NCBI GenBank assembly: GCA_028583405.1
Contig: CM053246.1
Span: forward strand, 2,600,570-2,664,569
DNA: 64,000 bases
Reading direction: 5' to 3'
Origin: Pogonophryne albipinna
Taxonomy: Eukaryota; Chordata; Actinopteri; Perciformes; Artedidraconidae
Position numbers and translations under genes: made by a program. Positions within the stretch are counted from its first letter, which is position 1. Each line of letters opens with the position of its first letter. The notes beneath the pieces were generated by a model. That model searched no databases, was not told the origin of the DNA, and saw only the letters and a list, made by a program, of their open reading frames with translations. Below are positions 1 to 11,792 of the stretch, in pieces.

Positions 1-19
1 AGTTTACGTGGGCTGGGTG

Positions 20-190
20 CAGTGGCGGACTGGCCATCGGGACAAATCCCGATGGGCCGGTACCGAAGTGGGCCGGTCGGATAAGTCACTAGCACGTCAT
101 CCCCCACTCCCCCCGTTGACAATTTACTAGCGGTACCGAAGTGGGCCGGTCGAGAGTCCCGGGATGATCTTTAGTCCCAGTCCACCACTG
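20..190. mobile_element. Short non-autonomous repeat with terminal inverted repeats
   Basis: The left end reads CAGTGGCGGACTGG and the right end CCAGTCCACCACTG, an imperfect inverted pair. Inside, a GGTACCGAAGTGGGCCGGTCG-like block occurs twice (near 59 and 132). There is no coding capacity. I could not find a matching 8-bp flanking duplication, so the class (hAT-like by its CAGTG end) is only inferred. A related GACTGGCCATCGGGA motif recurs near 54728. Confidence 0.5.
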
Positions 191-780
191 GTTACATGAC
201 CGTATGATCGCCCATATTGACGCACCTAATTCCTAAACTTCTAACAGATAAAACATAAACCGATCCTTCAGCCTCATATGAGCTCTCAGACACGTTCAAA
301 ATTAAACTGTCATCGCTGTCTGAGCTTGCTGCTGTGTGCACCATCGTGCGTTTACATGCAGATGCTGGGATCCGGAACGGTGCAGCTGGAGCTCTTGGCC
401 CGCAATGACGTCACACATAATTTGGCGGGACTTGAAGAATCCCCGAGAAGATCCAGAAAATGGTCAACATTGAAGGGCAGATTAATGGTTATCAAAGTAC
501 AAATATCCAAAATCAGTTCAGTAACGATTTTCAAGGGGACAATATTTACTCAAATTGATGGGTTTGGATGATGGGGGGAACTCGTGTCACAGGCTCTTTA
601 AGTCCTAAAATGTGTACAAATCTCATGTAGCAGTGACAACTCAGTGGGGAACCCAAAGATATTAAGTTAACTACTACATGTAAAGGTGATCTATGGTAGA
701 AGAGTGATTTGCAAACATTCTGGAAATGTTATTTGAATCAAAGTCTTCCTCGAATAATAAAAAATGTGGCAAGTTTTGAA
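191..780. other. Intergenic, nothing recognised
   Basis: No gene, RNA or repeat could be supported. A 97-codon + frame from 278 has no recognisable domain and a composition like non-coding DNA. Confidence 0.5.
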
Positions 781-1396
781 TAGTGTTAATTTCATTGACT
801 AAAACTATGACGAAATATGTTCGTCAACGACCTTTTTTTCCATGACGAAAACGAGACGATGACGAGACGGCACCGACGGCAGTAAACAATAACTGTAACG
901 AAATCATCATGCAATATCGTTGACGAAAAGTGACGAGACGAAAATGTAGTTTACTAAATAAAAACTATGCCAAAGTCTCTCTTTACTTTCGTTGACGAAA
1001 AATGAGGAGACGAAATATTATCAAAGATAACGTTACATCTCTGATAGTCAGTTTTTCTCCCAGCAGTTCCACTTCCGGTGCTGCGGCAGGGCAGCAGCTG
1101 TGTGTCTGTGGTGCGCGCGGCGGTAGATTTGAATTACACCGGGCAGCGGCACAATATGAACTGTCAGAAAGACTCGGGTCTAACTCATGGTCTAACTAAC
1201 CTTATTTAACAGAAAATAAAATGGCAACAACGGGGCTTGGGAGCAGTGGTCGCACTCGCGTTAACCGAATACCCCCCGTCAGCGCGAGTGAGTGATAAAT
1301 TGTGCACTCGACGGATAATAATGGATTATGACGGAAATGTTACGATCCTGTCCGTCAAAATGACTGACAACGAAAAAGTCTAAGCCACCACTGCTT

Positions 1397-1555
1397 GGGA
1401 GAAAGAAACGATGTGATATTTGGGCCCATTTTCGCTACAATGAGGCGGAGAAAAAAAGCGAATGCATTGTTTTATCAGAAGGGAAGCAATGTGGCCATAA
1501 CACAGCTGGTAAAAACACCACAAACCTGACCAGATACGCAAAGCTGCATTCTTAA
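1397..1555 (+). pseudogene. BED zinc-finger fragment of a hAT transposase
   Basis: This frame reads as a BED-type finger: an aromatic start (WAHF), a Cys in ECIV, a second Cys in KQCG, then TNLTRYAKLHS before a stop. The Cys/Cys and TNL...H spacing is typical of BED fingers at the N-terminus of hAT transposases, where they bind DNA. No catalytic (RNase H-like) or dimerisation domain follows, since another transposon begins 57 bp downstream. An upstream ATG near 1221 opens a short frame that stops, so no intact protein is made. Confidence 0.7.
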
Positions 1556-1611
1556 TCATTCAACCTGTGTTTTTCATCGAATAAGGACAAGATATAATCT
1601 TATTTATTTAT

Positions 1612-2654
1612 TAGTGCTGTCAAAATTATCGCGTTAACGGCGGTAATTAATTTTTTGAATTAATTGCGTTAAAATATTTAACGCATTTAACGCATGTGCA
1701 GAATGGCCCGCCCCATACATCCCACCAGTGGCAGCGCCAGGGTATGGCTGGGGTAGGCTACACCCATACCAAGAAATGGCTTAGCCCCACCATGAAAAAT
1801 GATGTTAAAGTAAGCAAAATAAAGTCCGCCAACTCGCGGAGTAAATTGCACAGACAGCAGTTAGTAAGATTGATTTCAGGAGCCACTTGTCTGGAAATAC
1901 CGAAGACCAGAAACGGTTTTGAAAACTTTTGTCACGTAGTCATCGTCTTCTCAATAGAACATCTTTGATAATGTCGGTGTTGTTGCAGGAAGTCCCGACG
2001 GAGAATACTTTTGCTGTAGTACAGGGGTGCATAACTGGTACGCAGGTTATGTGCGTAATCTGAAACTTGTGTCACAAAGCGCATTTGCGTACCGACGTAC
2101 TTGTGAAGCTTTTCCAGAAGGCGGTTAGATCACCGGACGACAGAGTCGGTCTCCGTGTGCACAGACAGGGCTGCTGTTAACGTCGGTCTGTACAACGGCA
2201 TTGTGCCAAAACTACGCCAACCGGCTGCGGAGGGAGACTTGCTTCCCCCCCTCTTCACTGGAGAACTGCGCTAAAACAGCTGATCACAACGTTCGCACTC
2301 TGTGGTCACGAAGTACTCCACTAGCCGCCGCCGCCCCCCCCTCTGTCGACTTTCCTGAAGTACTCCACCGTTGATAGAAATCAACACGTAATGAATTAAG
2401 ACCCCACGGTTTGATGATTGATAGGTGTGTGGGTTGTCTTTCATTTTGACACACAGAAAGATGTTATAATAAACATAGATACTGTATGTTAAATGGATAT
2501 ATCCGCCTTCTTTCATTTATCTTTCCATTCCCACAACAATATACATAAAGAAATGGCATATTTTGGACATAGTTCGAATGGTGATTAATCATGATTAATT
2601 AATTTTTAAGCTGTGATTAATCTGATTAAAAATTTTAATCGTTTGACAGCCCTA
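1612..2654. mobile_element. hAT-like non-autonomous element, nested; inverted copy at 55430-56479
   Basis: One end reads TAGTGCTGTCAAAATTATCG and the other CGTTTGACAGCCCTA, a shared TAG(T/G)GCTGTCAAA terminus. Perfect 8-bp duplications TTATTTAT flank it (1604-1611 and 2655-2662). Subterminal TTAACGCG and GATTAAT motifs repeat. The body matches 55430-56479 at high identity in the opposite orientation. A 66-133 codon frame is preserved between the copies but resembles no known protein and is probably fortuitous. The insertion lies inside the older hAT at 781-2953. Confidence 0.9.
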
Positions 2655-2961
2655 TTATTTATATATACTAAAATGACAAATTATTGGTTTTGGCTAGACT
2701 AGTTTGACTGAAATGTTCTATATAATCTGATGACTAAAAAAGACTCAACAGTTTTCATTGACAAAAAGTAGACTAAAATAATTAGTTTTCTTTGACTAAA
2801 ATAAGACTAAAATGCTCAGACTTTTAGTCGACTAAAACTTGACTAAATAAAAACAGTATGAAGGTGACTAAATATGACTAAAACTAAAAAGAACATTTAA
2901 CACAGGACTAAGACTAAAACTAAATTAAAAAATAGCTGACGAAATTAACACTAGTTTTGAA

Positions 2962-5900
2962 GTGTATTAGAAGAGGCAGCAAAACAGGGTCATGGCAATG
3001 CAAGAACCTTAAAAACACATTGAATAACAGAGGTTTCATAACATTATTATTGTTTTATTGTAATTGCACTGTTGAGGAACCTGTGACCTAAGTTTTTCAT
3101 TCACTCCATAACTACACTGTAGTTGTGTATATGACAATACATCTTTGAATCTTGACTGTAAATGTGCTCCTTACAATGAGCTAAACCATATTAAATGCAA
3201 TAAACTTAGCTAAACAGCTTACAGAGAAACTTGATGACATCACATGCCATGTCTTTACTGGATGCTCATGCACACTTTGTGTACTGTAGCAAATGTGTGG
3301 TCGTTTTGAGAGTGCTTTGTCCCGGACTTGCCATATCCATATTTACATCTCCTCAAACTACAACGCATGACTCTCCAAGCACAAAAGCTGTCTCACCTTT
3401 TCTCCTCTCTGGATGTAACGGAAATCCTGGAAGGCTGATGAAGTGATGCCCTTCACTGTGTGTTGAAATCTGTTGACATTGAGAAATAGTGACGAATCTG
3501 TATTACTCAAATAGATTACATAACTCCTATAAATCCTGCATGAACCTAAGTACGTTTTCCATTTAAATATGAGTCAGCTGTCACAGCCTGTAGGAGTCAT
3601 TTGTCACTGCAGAGATACAGTTCAAGGAAAACACTGCTTGTTGTTTAGTGAACAGACTAAACTCAAATAATATTCATTATAAAGGTATCTCTATCAGGAA
3701 AAGAACAAAGCAACATGAAAAGGATTTGAAAAGGTTTAAAGTGAATATTAAATATTCAAGTGATATCTGCGTTCTAAACAAATAGAAACAATTGTTTTTA
3801 TAAAAACATTATTTCAATCCCTTAAACAAGTGTTTGGGTTTTTTTTTATGTCATAACTGAATTCCGTGACACGTTGTTTCCTCTTCTGTTCTTTGCATTT
3901 CTATATATTTTATTTTTTAATGTTACGGTTACAATAAAGTACAACAATATTTAAAAAAAATGTCATGGGTGTTGTCCCACTCATATAGGTCAATCAAAGA
4001 GTAGAGTTAACGAGGGAGGTGTCAATCAAGTACCCTGCTTGCAGTCCTGAGCACTGTGCACAGCTCCTCCGTGAAAGTATCAGCAACCACACTCTGCAGG
4101 AAAACACCCATCTACACTTTGAATTGAGTTTTAATTGTATTTATTATTATTATTATTATTATTATGCAGGTATCGTGATTTTTTTTTTAAATCAACATAG
4201 ATTAATGTAAAAGGAAAAGGTATGAGTTGCTAACGAGCCTGCCACATGTCACACCCTAACCTGAGAGCCCAGCAGGCCCCGACATGTCTCACTATGTTGT
4301 CTCTGAAGTCTGGTGTCATTATCTGCTTTTAGTCTTTTTTCTATGGTCAATGCATATTTTAGTGGAGGTTTATTCTTTACAAAATTATAAAACATTATTG
4401 TTTTATGCGGTCAAGAGATCTTACACTGTCAATAACTAACTTCATTTTGACTTAACACATTTACCCAACAGCGTAGGCTTGAATATTTTCTGATATTATA
4501 AAGTCACAAAATGTACAAGATCAATTTGGGAAAACTAGTGTTTTTTTGGATTAAAAAAGGGATGCAATTGGGGAAACAGGTTAGAATATTTTATGATACC
4601 AAGATGGAATATTATTTCATCCAGATGACCGGAGGAGTCTCTGAGGATTCTGGAAAAACCTTCAGAACAGTAGTTAGTGATGTTAAAGGATCTTGTAGCA
4701 AAGACTGTCAGGTATCTGCAGAAGCAGAAGCAGTGCGTCTTGTCTTCATTTTTGGTACCAATAAACCATATTTACCAAGCTTAGGGAACACTAGCTTCGG
4801 GTTATGGTAACACTTTCTGAAAGACCACCATCTTCTCATTTCGCTCTACTCTTCAATTTGAGTCTGGTGAAACTGCTGTTCCTTCCAAAAAAACACATCC
4901 TCATTAAAGTAACACAAACAGTAGAATGTCTTGACTAAACCTACCAGGGGGCCCCCGGCTCAAAGGCAGTTGATGCACTCATCTTTTAACTTTAACATCA
5001 TCAACGCTGTCAAACGAGTTCTTTTTAACCAGAGATTTTAGAGACAGTTCCGTTTAATGTTGCCCGAGTCAGAAATGTGTCTGAGCGACGCAGATGTATT
5101 CGGTTTGATGACAGCACTCTTAGGGGACCTTAGTGTTATTGATTTGAAATTCAACATCTAAGTCAAAGTATGAATTCAGTCTTTCAACCAAGACAGTGAG
5201 ACTTATTTTTCACACTAGTGATATTTTATGGCAGAACAATACCTCTAGTCTAGACAGCGATTTTCATATATTGACATTGACAACGTTAAAGCTACAATAG
5301 GGAGGTTTTCAGTACTCATCTGTGTGTGTATGACCCTTGTAACGCTTTAGAGGAGACATGCACAAAAGACCGTCACAATACATGCAGCATTTACATTCCA
5401 TACTTATACACAATACTATACATCACACCTAATGAATGGGGTTTAATTTAAAATGTAGACTTTGTCCTTAAGAAAATTCCCAGATGATGTTATCAACAGG
5501 CTGAGACAGTCGAATTGATAAAATGACACTTATCTTAATTTAGCATGATACTTGTACATGAAGTGAAGTCACTTAATCCAGAACTGTCTGAGGTCACATG
5601 TTACATTGTCAAGGGGCCAGCAGAGAGTATCTGACCTGGGTCTTTAGAAGTAAAAGAAGACTTGACATGGGGGGGGGCAGGCCTGAACTGTGTGGACAAC
5701 ATGTTAATGTCACTTCATGCCAATTATGTTTTCCTGGCTTGTCTTTTCATACAGACCAGGGTTCAAAGTATTCTAAGGCCTTCACTGTAAGTTAGTCCTT
5801 TATGGGCCTGAACAAACGTATACGTGTGTGCAATGAATTATAATGTAAGTCGAATGGATACATAAGTCCCAACAACTTTACAGAAACAACAGTATTTTCC

Positions 5901-6477
5901 AAGTTAATGATAGAGAGCGTCATAAAAACAACGTTAACAACGTGGCGAATCTGTGCTGCCGTAAACAAGTCCGCAAATATTATTTTGTTTAACGACGAAG
6001 CTAAAACTAGCAAACAGTCAGGGAGCTAACTGTTATTCTTGTAATGGGACACTTGGTGAATGGATGCTTATGAGTCTGCTGAAGTGAAATATCAGCGACA
6101 TATTTCTGCTCTCGTGTTTCTGCACTGACAGGCAGTCTTCCGCATTGCTCAGCGGCAGAGGGCTGAGAACAGACCCAACAGAGTCGCCTGAGTCCGCTCC
6201 ACAGGGTTTAAACTCAACCGGGCTGAGCCGGGCTGAGGACTAGCTAACCGACACGTTAACTTTGCTAGTCTCCTCTTGTAACAGTTGTACAAGCCGAGGC
6301 TATCGTGTGAGTCCACGCCCTCACTGTGAACCCAATCCGAGCTACAGTAAAAAGGCATATCATAGCCTAACAAGGCCGAACACATTAAAGACGAGCTATA
6401 CCGGGTTATCACACACACATTAAACTTCACAGCCGACAGACGCACATATGTTTAAAGTGCTCCAAAGTTGTGCTTAC
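2962..6477. other. Intergenic, no supported gene
   Basis: AT-rich single-copy-looking sequence with a short TAT microsatellite (about 4139-4164). A 99-codon + frame at 4511-4810 lacks any recognisable domain. 6000-6450 is richer in CpG than its surroundings and may belong with the promoter-like block that follows. Confidence 0.5.
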
Positions 6478-6680
6478 CTCGCTTTCTAGGGAATATTATA
6501 ACAGAGGTTCCAATCCCACCCAAAAAGTGAAACTTCTTGATCCAAATTCTGGGAGAGTTGTAGGCAATGACGTCACGCTCTGAAATTCCAGCCGCCTGCA
6601 GTGAGGAGAGGTTTGCCCATGTAAGGCAGCAGGCCGGCGGGAGAGTGTTTACACCGGGCCGACAACACGACAACAGGGGA
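6478..6680 (-). other. Candidate first exon and promoter on the - strand
   Basis: Read on the - strand, a CpG-containing segment ends in CTAGAAAGCGAG followed by gtaagc, a near-consensus splice donor (intron starts at 6477 going left). A perfect CRE palindrome TGACGTCA lies at 6568-6575, about 90 bp upstream of the donor. An ATG-initiated frame of about 65 codons runs to the donor but resembles nothing I know. I see no matching acceptor exon to the left, so the transcript, if real, may be non-coding, may leave the window, or may be a repeat-borne promoter. Confidence 0.25.
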
Positions 6681-7075
6681 CATTATACTGGAAGTCCGAT
6701 TTTTTAGAAGCTAAACCCTGTGACTCTGTCTTAGTACATATGATGGTAAAATCGTGCTGTTTGAAACATATCAGGAAATAATATATAAATTGTCAAAGTA
6801 TCCACACCTGCACAATTAAATAGCAATACAATAGTATGGAGCACACACAGTAAAAGAAGAAACTTCAGCTTAAACTACTTACACTGTACCCAATGATGTG
6901 ATCAACACTTACCTGCCAGACCTAAATATGGAGTGTGGGCTCAGGGTCGACCTCATGGGGTGTCATTCGCAGGCCATGCCCCCCCCAAACGAGTCACTGT
7001 GCCCCCCCCAACGCAGGGCAGGCAAGCTCTGCCACTTTGCCGTTTTTTTTTTACTCTGTCAGTGTATAATTAACT

Positions 7076-7400
7076 TAAGTTATCTCAGTGGGTCTCAAAC
7101 TGTTTGGTCACCATGTAAAGAAGTATTTCCGAGGAACACCTTGAAATGATCATTGTAGCTATTAAAAAATAAGAGAATAAATGAAAAACAGGTATGAAAT
7201 ACTATAGGACAGTAACAAGAATATAGTTTAAAAGGGGAGTGATTTGGAAAATAAAGAAAAAGTAAATCTGCTTACAGTTCTGTTTCATATGGGTGTTGAC
7301 AGATGTATCCATAGATCTCTTAATTTTGCTCTCGAAGTGCACCAGATTGATGCATTTAACTTCAATATTTAAAAAAAATCTTCCACTAGGTCCATCACCC
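7076..7400 (-). repeat. Interspersed repeat, inverted copy of 26175-26420
   Basis: The block contains TCTCAAAC-TGTTTGGTCACC and a run through ATATGGGTGTTGACAGATG that reappears reverse-complemented near 26175-26420. A shorter relative occurs near 30540-30600. These appear to be shared parts of hAT-like elements. No terminal repeats or target duplication could be fixed here. Confidence 0.6.
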
Positions 7401-7646
7401 ACCTAAAACATGTCCACATGGATAGGATACTAAATAAATGTGCACACTTTTTAATATATGGTGGCCTATGTCCATATGTTTCTGTTTTGGTGGTCGTGCC
7501 ACAACCGTGCATGTATGCACAAGTCATAGGTGCGCTAGAAAATAGCACTACACCCCTGCAATGTGTGTGAAAACAAGAGACTTTACAGCATGTTTTGAAA
7601 TTGAAGTTGTGTATGTTTGTGTGTTGGTTGTTGACGGCAGTGTGTG

Positions 7647-7669
7647 CCCCCCCCCCCCCCCCCCCCCCC
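7647..7669. repeat. Poly(C) tract, 23 C
   Basis: An uninterrupted run of 23 cytosines precedes the SINE-like sequence. G-quadruplex or i-motif formation is possible in such tracts but is inference only. Confidence 0.9.
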
Positions 7670-7689
7670 GTGGTAAATGAGCCGACCCT

Positions 7690-7925
7690 GACTGCTACTT
7701 GGAGAGGTCCCAGTTCACCTCCTGTGCCCTGCCGACCGTGGTGCCCTTGACCAAGGCACCGGATAACCCCCCCACTCCCATTGCTCCCCGGGCGCTGTAG
7801 CTGCCCACTGCTCCTAGTACTAAGATGGGTTAAATGCAGAGGCCAAATGTCACTGTGTGTGCTGTGTGCTCTGCATGTGTGACCATTAAAGAGGGTTTCA
7901 TCCCTCCCATTCTATTCTATTCTAT
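7690..7925 (+). mobile_element. SINE-like 3' region with ATTCT tail
   Basis: The segment carries the GGGCGCTGTAGCTGCCCACTG and GGGTTAAATGCAGAGG blocks common in acanthomorph tRNA-derived SINEs (V-SINE/AFC-like by memory of the family). It ends in a short (ATTCT)n tail near 7910-7928. The tRNA-related head with A and B boxes is not visible, so this copy is probably 5' truncated. Confidence 0.65.
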
Positions 7926-7935
7926 TCTAATGAAA

Positions 7936-9011
7936 GTCAAAAAATAAAATAAATATGGAATATAAAGGACTATATCTGTTCATCACATATTCTAATACTT
8001 CATGTGAATATGTTCACGTGTTGGTTTTTGTGATGTTTTAAAAAAAATCTACGTATTTTATTCGAACACATTTGATATTGTTTTTATATATTTATTATAT
8101 TTTGTATTTATTCTCTTTTTTTGTCTACAGATATATGTATATAATTTTATAGTATTTTTTAAAAACATTTTATTGTAATTCTTCATTATCTCTTACTATG
8201 TTTATGTTATGAATCAATACACCAAAGCAAATTCCTTGTACATGAGAACCTTCATGGAATAAACTGGATTATAACCCAGAAAAGACACCACCTGAAGAAG
8301 GCACACTCTTAATATTCCACCTCATTTTAATTAGGCTATTATTTTTCAGCTAGAGCATATTCTTTTGTTGTGTCTTGCTGTATTTGTTTGGTTTTTATTA
8401 ATAATATTACATGGATAGTTAGTTGCTCAGCAAGTCTGTGACGGTTGACAGAGCACATGCTTTAATTTGAACAGGTTAAGACCCAATTTACACGGGAACG
8501 TTTGCGTTTATGCACCGTATGCGTTTTCAAAAAAGTCTTCCGTTCAAACCATAGACTGTATGGACGTAGGGTCCGTGACGTCACCCATAGGATTCTGCAG
8601 AGTTGCCGTGAAGCCCTTAGTAGGCGGAGTCGGCCACGAACGGCTCAACAGTGACGTCAGAGTTCAACTCCCGCCTGTTCCAGCCTGCTCCAAATAAGGG
8701 CAAAGAGGCGGAGCCGAGGCGGGACATGCTGCCACCGAGCTGGAAGTTCCAGAGCTAGCTGAAGTTACCAAGCTAAGCTAACATGCTCCCCATCTGCACA
8801 CTGCCGACGCATTTTACGTTTCTAAGGTAAGCGGACATGAAACTATTCAGCAAAACTATAAATAATAATCTAAGTTATTGAGTTTTTAGCATAATACTTC
8901 AGAATCTTAAAATCCCTTAACGTTTGTATGCAATTGTGCTAAATTCAACACTGGAATCAAGCAAATATTAATATGTTTGCATGACATTAGTTATTTATAT
9001 TTTGATATCAC
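7936..9011. other. Intergenic with a CpG-containing block near 8560-8840
   Basis: 7936-8540 is AT-rich without features. Around 8545-8600 there is a CATAGACTGTATGGACG motif of repeat type, related to CTACAGTCTATGG at 16353. At 8784 (+) an ATG opens a short frame ending at CTAAG|gtaagc near 8828, a donor-like signal. This could be a first exon of the copy A repeat unit but has no clear counterpart in copy B. Confidence 0.3.
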
Positions 9012-9015
9012 TTAA

Positions 9016-9387
9016 AGGTGGGGTGGGTAATTTTGGAGAAAGCAGCTCGAGTGTGCTAGAATTTGAAAATACACATCCGGAAAAAATCTGCCACTTCCTT
9101 ACAGAGCCCCTCCTCCAACACACACATGACCAACGAGGGCACGAGATAAGTTTGTGCACAGATGGAAGGCTGACAGGCAGGTTGGCCATCCAGTTATTTT
9201 AGCCGGGCCGGCTAAAATGATTGGTCGTGCTTTTTACAGTACTACGGCTTCCGCTGATGACGTTTTTGTATGGATTTTGTGTCAAAGCACTAAAGATATT
9301 CATTGCTATCAGGATGTTAAGAGCATTCCATGGAATATAACAAAAGGTGTATCTCGAGCCGGTTTCTCAAACTAACCGACCCCACCT
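9016..9387. mobile_element. TTAA-flanked MITE, copy 1 of 4
   Basis: Termini AGGTGGGGTGGGTAA and the complement of CCCCACCT form inverted repeats, flanked on both sides by TTAA (9012-9015, 9388-9391). The interior shares AGCTCGAGTG, GGGCACGAGATAAG and GAGCATTCCATGGAATATAA with copies at 51142, 53825 and 56617. TTAA targets are typical of piggyBac-type transposases, but the ends do not start CCC, so the family assignment is inference. Confidence 0.85.
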
Positions 9388-9724
9388 TTAATTACACGTT
9401 TAATACATTTAAGTCAAGCTAAGGTACATGTGATGGTAGCTAGTTAGTGCTCTTACCTGTGAGGCCTCCTCCAAACAGCATAATAACCAGACTGTATCAT
9501 TAAAACTAAGTACCAGTTCTAGATCCTTTACTTTAGACAAACAATTCAAAAGACAAAATGTATTTAAAGACCAATCTTTATTTGAATGTGCCTCTTAACC
9601 TGAGATATTAGTTATACAGTAATAGTATTGACAATCTAAAAAAACTGAGCAACTCAACAGTCAACTTTATATTTCTTATTGTCCAAAGCATTTATTATTT
9701 TCATTTTTCCCCTCTCATATTCAG

Positions 9725-9985
9725 TGTGGACGGATTGAGACAGCATGGTGTCCAGAGAGCTGCAGAGACTTCAGGGAGAAACCTCCGTGTGATGGACGGA
9801 TTGAGACAGCGTGGTGTCCAGAGAGCTGCTGAGACTTCAGGGAGAAACCTCCATGTGATGGACGTCCTGTCTGTTGGTTTGGAGAGGACTGAGGGTCTTT
9901 CCTCTGCGAGGAGGACCAGGCCTGATGGAGGAGCTGATACCATAGCTGATACCAACTGCACAGGCCTAGTCTGTCACTTTATTTG
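9725..9985 (+). pseudogene. Terminal exon-like block of copy A with a 22-aa tandem repeat
   Basis: After an acceptor-like ..TCATATTCAG, an open frame contains two 22-residue units starting MDGLRQ (period 66 bp, 9728-9859), then MDVLSVGLERTEG and a tail ending CTGCACAGGCCTAGTCTGTCA before a stop at 9985. An AATAAA lies at about 10083. Copy B has the matching block reversed (about 62250-61940) with a single different unit and an earlier stop. The protein is not recognised. The conserved ends suggest a transcribed terminal exon within the repeat family, coding or not. Confidence 0.45.
9728..9859. repeat. 66-bp in-frame tandem duplication
   Basis: GGACGGATTGAGACAGC begins at 9728 and again at 9794. 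The two 66-bp units differ at only a few bases, and a partial third start (GGAC) follows. The period is a multiple of three, so the frame is kept. Confidence 0.9.
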
Positions 9986-11792
9986 ACTACATGTGTTTAC
10001 TTATACATTTAATAGGTTCACACCTTCTGTCCATATGTGCTTTTTATTTAAAACATGTTTGATTAAGTTTTGGTTCACATTTCAATAAATTGTAATTGTA
10101 TTTGCACTCCTTTTGTCCATTATTCTTACTGAAAATGTTAGATCACACATTCACATCTGACTGAAGATTGGCCCCATTTATTTGTGACGTTGCAAACTCT
10201 GCGGTACAAGGCACAGGTGATGTGAAGCTCATAAAGTGAGGCACATAGAAATAATCAGCTGATGGAGTGTAGATGTGGAAATAGGTGCATTCGATCAGCT
10301 GACTGTGTTTTCACAATAAAAGTAGTTTCTTAGTGAATGTCCTGTACTGGTCTTAAAATCTCATAACATCAGCTTTTAATGTTCCTCTTGGATATTCTTC
10401 TTGACCCTCAGAGAAGGAGAACATGTCGTGTCTTTCAGGCATGTCCTTTCCTAACAAAAATGACAGGAAACATAAAACATATTATTGCAGAACAAGTGTG
10501 TTATTTATGAAAGAGGTGTGTTTCTGTGTTTAGGGGCTGTAGATATAATTATTTTGTAATTGTAATGATTTTTTTTTTATTTCAACAGTGAGCTACAAAG
10601 ACAATCAGATTATGAATGAACAGTATGAAGCTCATCAACATTGAAATATATGTTATTATCAAAATAATATTTAACTGTTATCAAAACGTAGTGCAACTGT
10701 AGAAGCTTGCTCTGTTGTCTCACTGAAAGAATCACTTTTACCACGTTTTTTTCAGACAATATTGAGAGATAAATAGTAGCAGTTCTCACTATGTGTTAAA
10801 TATCTTTGCCTTCAATACATTAAATTAGAAAGCTGACAAAACCATATTTCTTTAGCCTTTATTTATACAGGTGTAGATCTCATTGAGACACAAGGTCTAA
10901 TTTTCACACAATCATATTGCTTGTTAACATAACATCTAAATGTAACCTTTTGCATGGAAAAAACCCTCAACTTAACTGATGTGTAGGTGATCTAGTATTT
11001 AGTATTGTTTAATGGAATTCAGTTTATTCAAGTCAATACTTCATTTATTTACACAAATATTTTTCTTGATTCTTTGTACAGTATGAAAAAAAGAGTCTTT
11101 GTACCTGTGCTGAAGTTCACTGCTGTGAGGAGTCCAGTTCTGTCTCTCAGTCTCTGGTCCAGCCTGTCTGCATCACCTGGACACCTTAAACAAACAGATA
11201 CATATGTAAAGTACCATGTGTACAAACAATATAACTGATTCTCTTCTGTTGAACATGTTGGATTGTGTATTGTCCGAGTCAGGGTCCTTTTTATTTTACT
11301 GTAACTTTGGAAGTTGTGTTACCAATGCTTACTGTTTATTTGATACCCATTTGGTAATGCAATTAATAAAAACAACAAGGTTTGGGTTCGTTCTTCAGAT
11401 GACTGTGACGTTAACGTGTAAGCTCAATAATGAACTCCGGCTCAACCAACCATATTGTAATATCTAACCTAATCATCTTGAAATATGACATTATTATTTG
11501 TAATATACACACATCGGAAACTATTGCGGTAAGCATGTTGTAACTTCCGGTTGTTGTTGTCATTGTCATCTCCGGGTATCCCGTATGCCTGTTCTGTTGC
11601 TTATAGCTTATTATCTTAAACTTAATCGATCGTTTTAAAACTCTTGATCACGGCAACTGCCTGACGTTGTAATCACACGTTACTACAGCTTAAGCACACA
11701 CAACTCTCCTTCTCTCAGCGACTGTAACTCCACAGTTGCCTACACTCTTTTCGGGTTTGCTAACGGTAGCTACTTTAGCTTGATAGCTAGCC

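Larger units (their letters stand above)
781..2953 (+). mobile_element. hAT-like DNA transposon remnant with a second hAT nested inside
   Basis: The element starts TAGTGTTAATTTC and ends GAAATTAACACTA, a 13-bp perfect inverted repeat. It is flanked on both sides by GTTTTGAA (773-780 and 2954-2961), the 8-bp target duplication expected of hAT transposases. The subterminal regions are rich in GACTAAAA/TGACGAAA repeats. A remnant of a BED zinc-finger transposase start lies at about 1397-1555. A second hAT-like element sits at 1612-2654. Without that insertion the element is about 1.1 kb, too short for a whole transposase, so it is a non-autonomous derivative. Confidence 0.88.

Noticed and set aside
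4511..4810. 99-codon + frame
   Set aside because: No recognisable domain, no splice or promoter context, and amino acid use like random AT-rich DNA.
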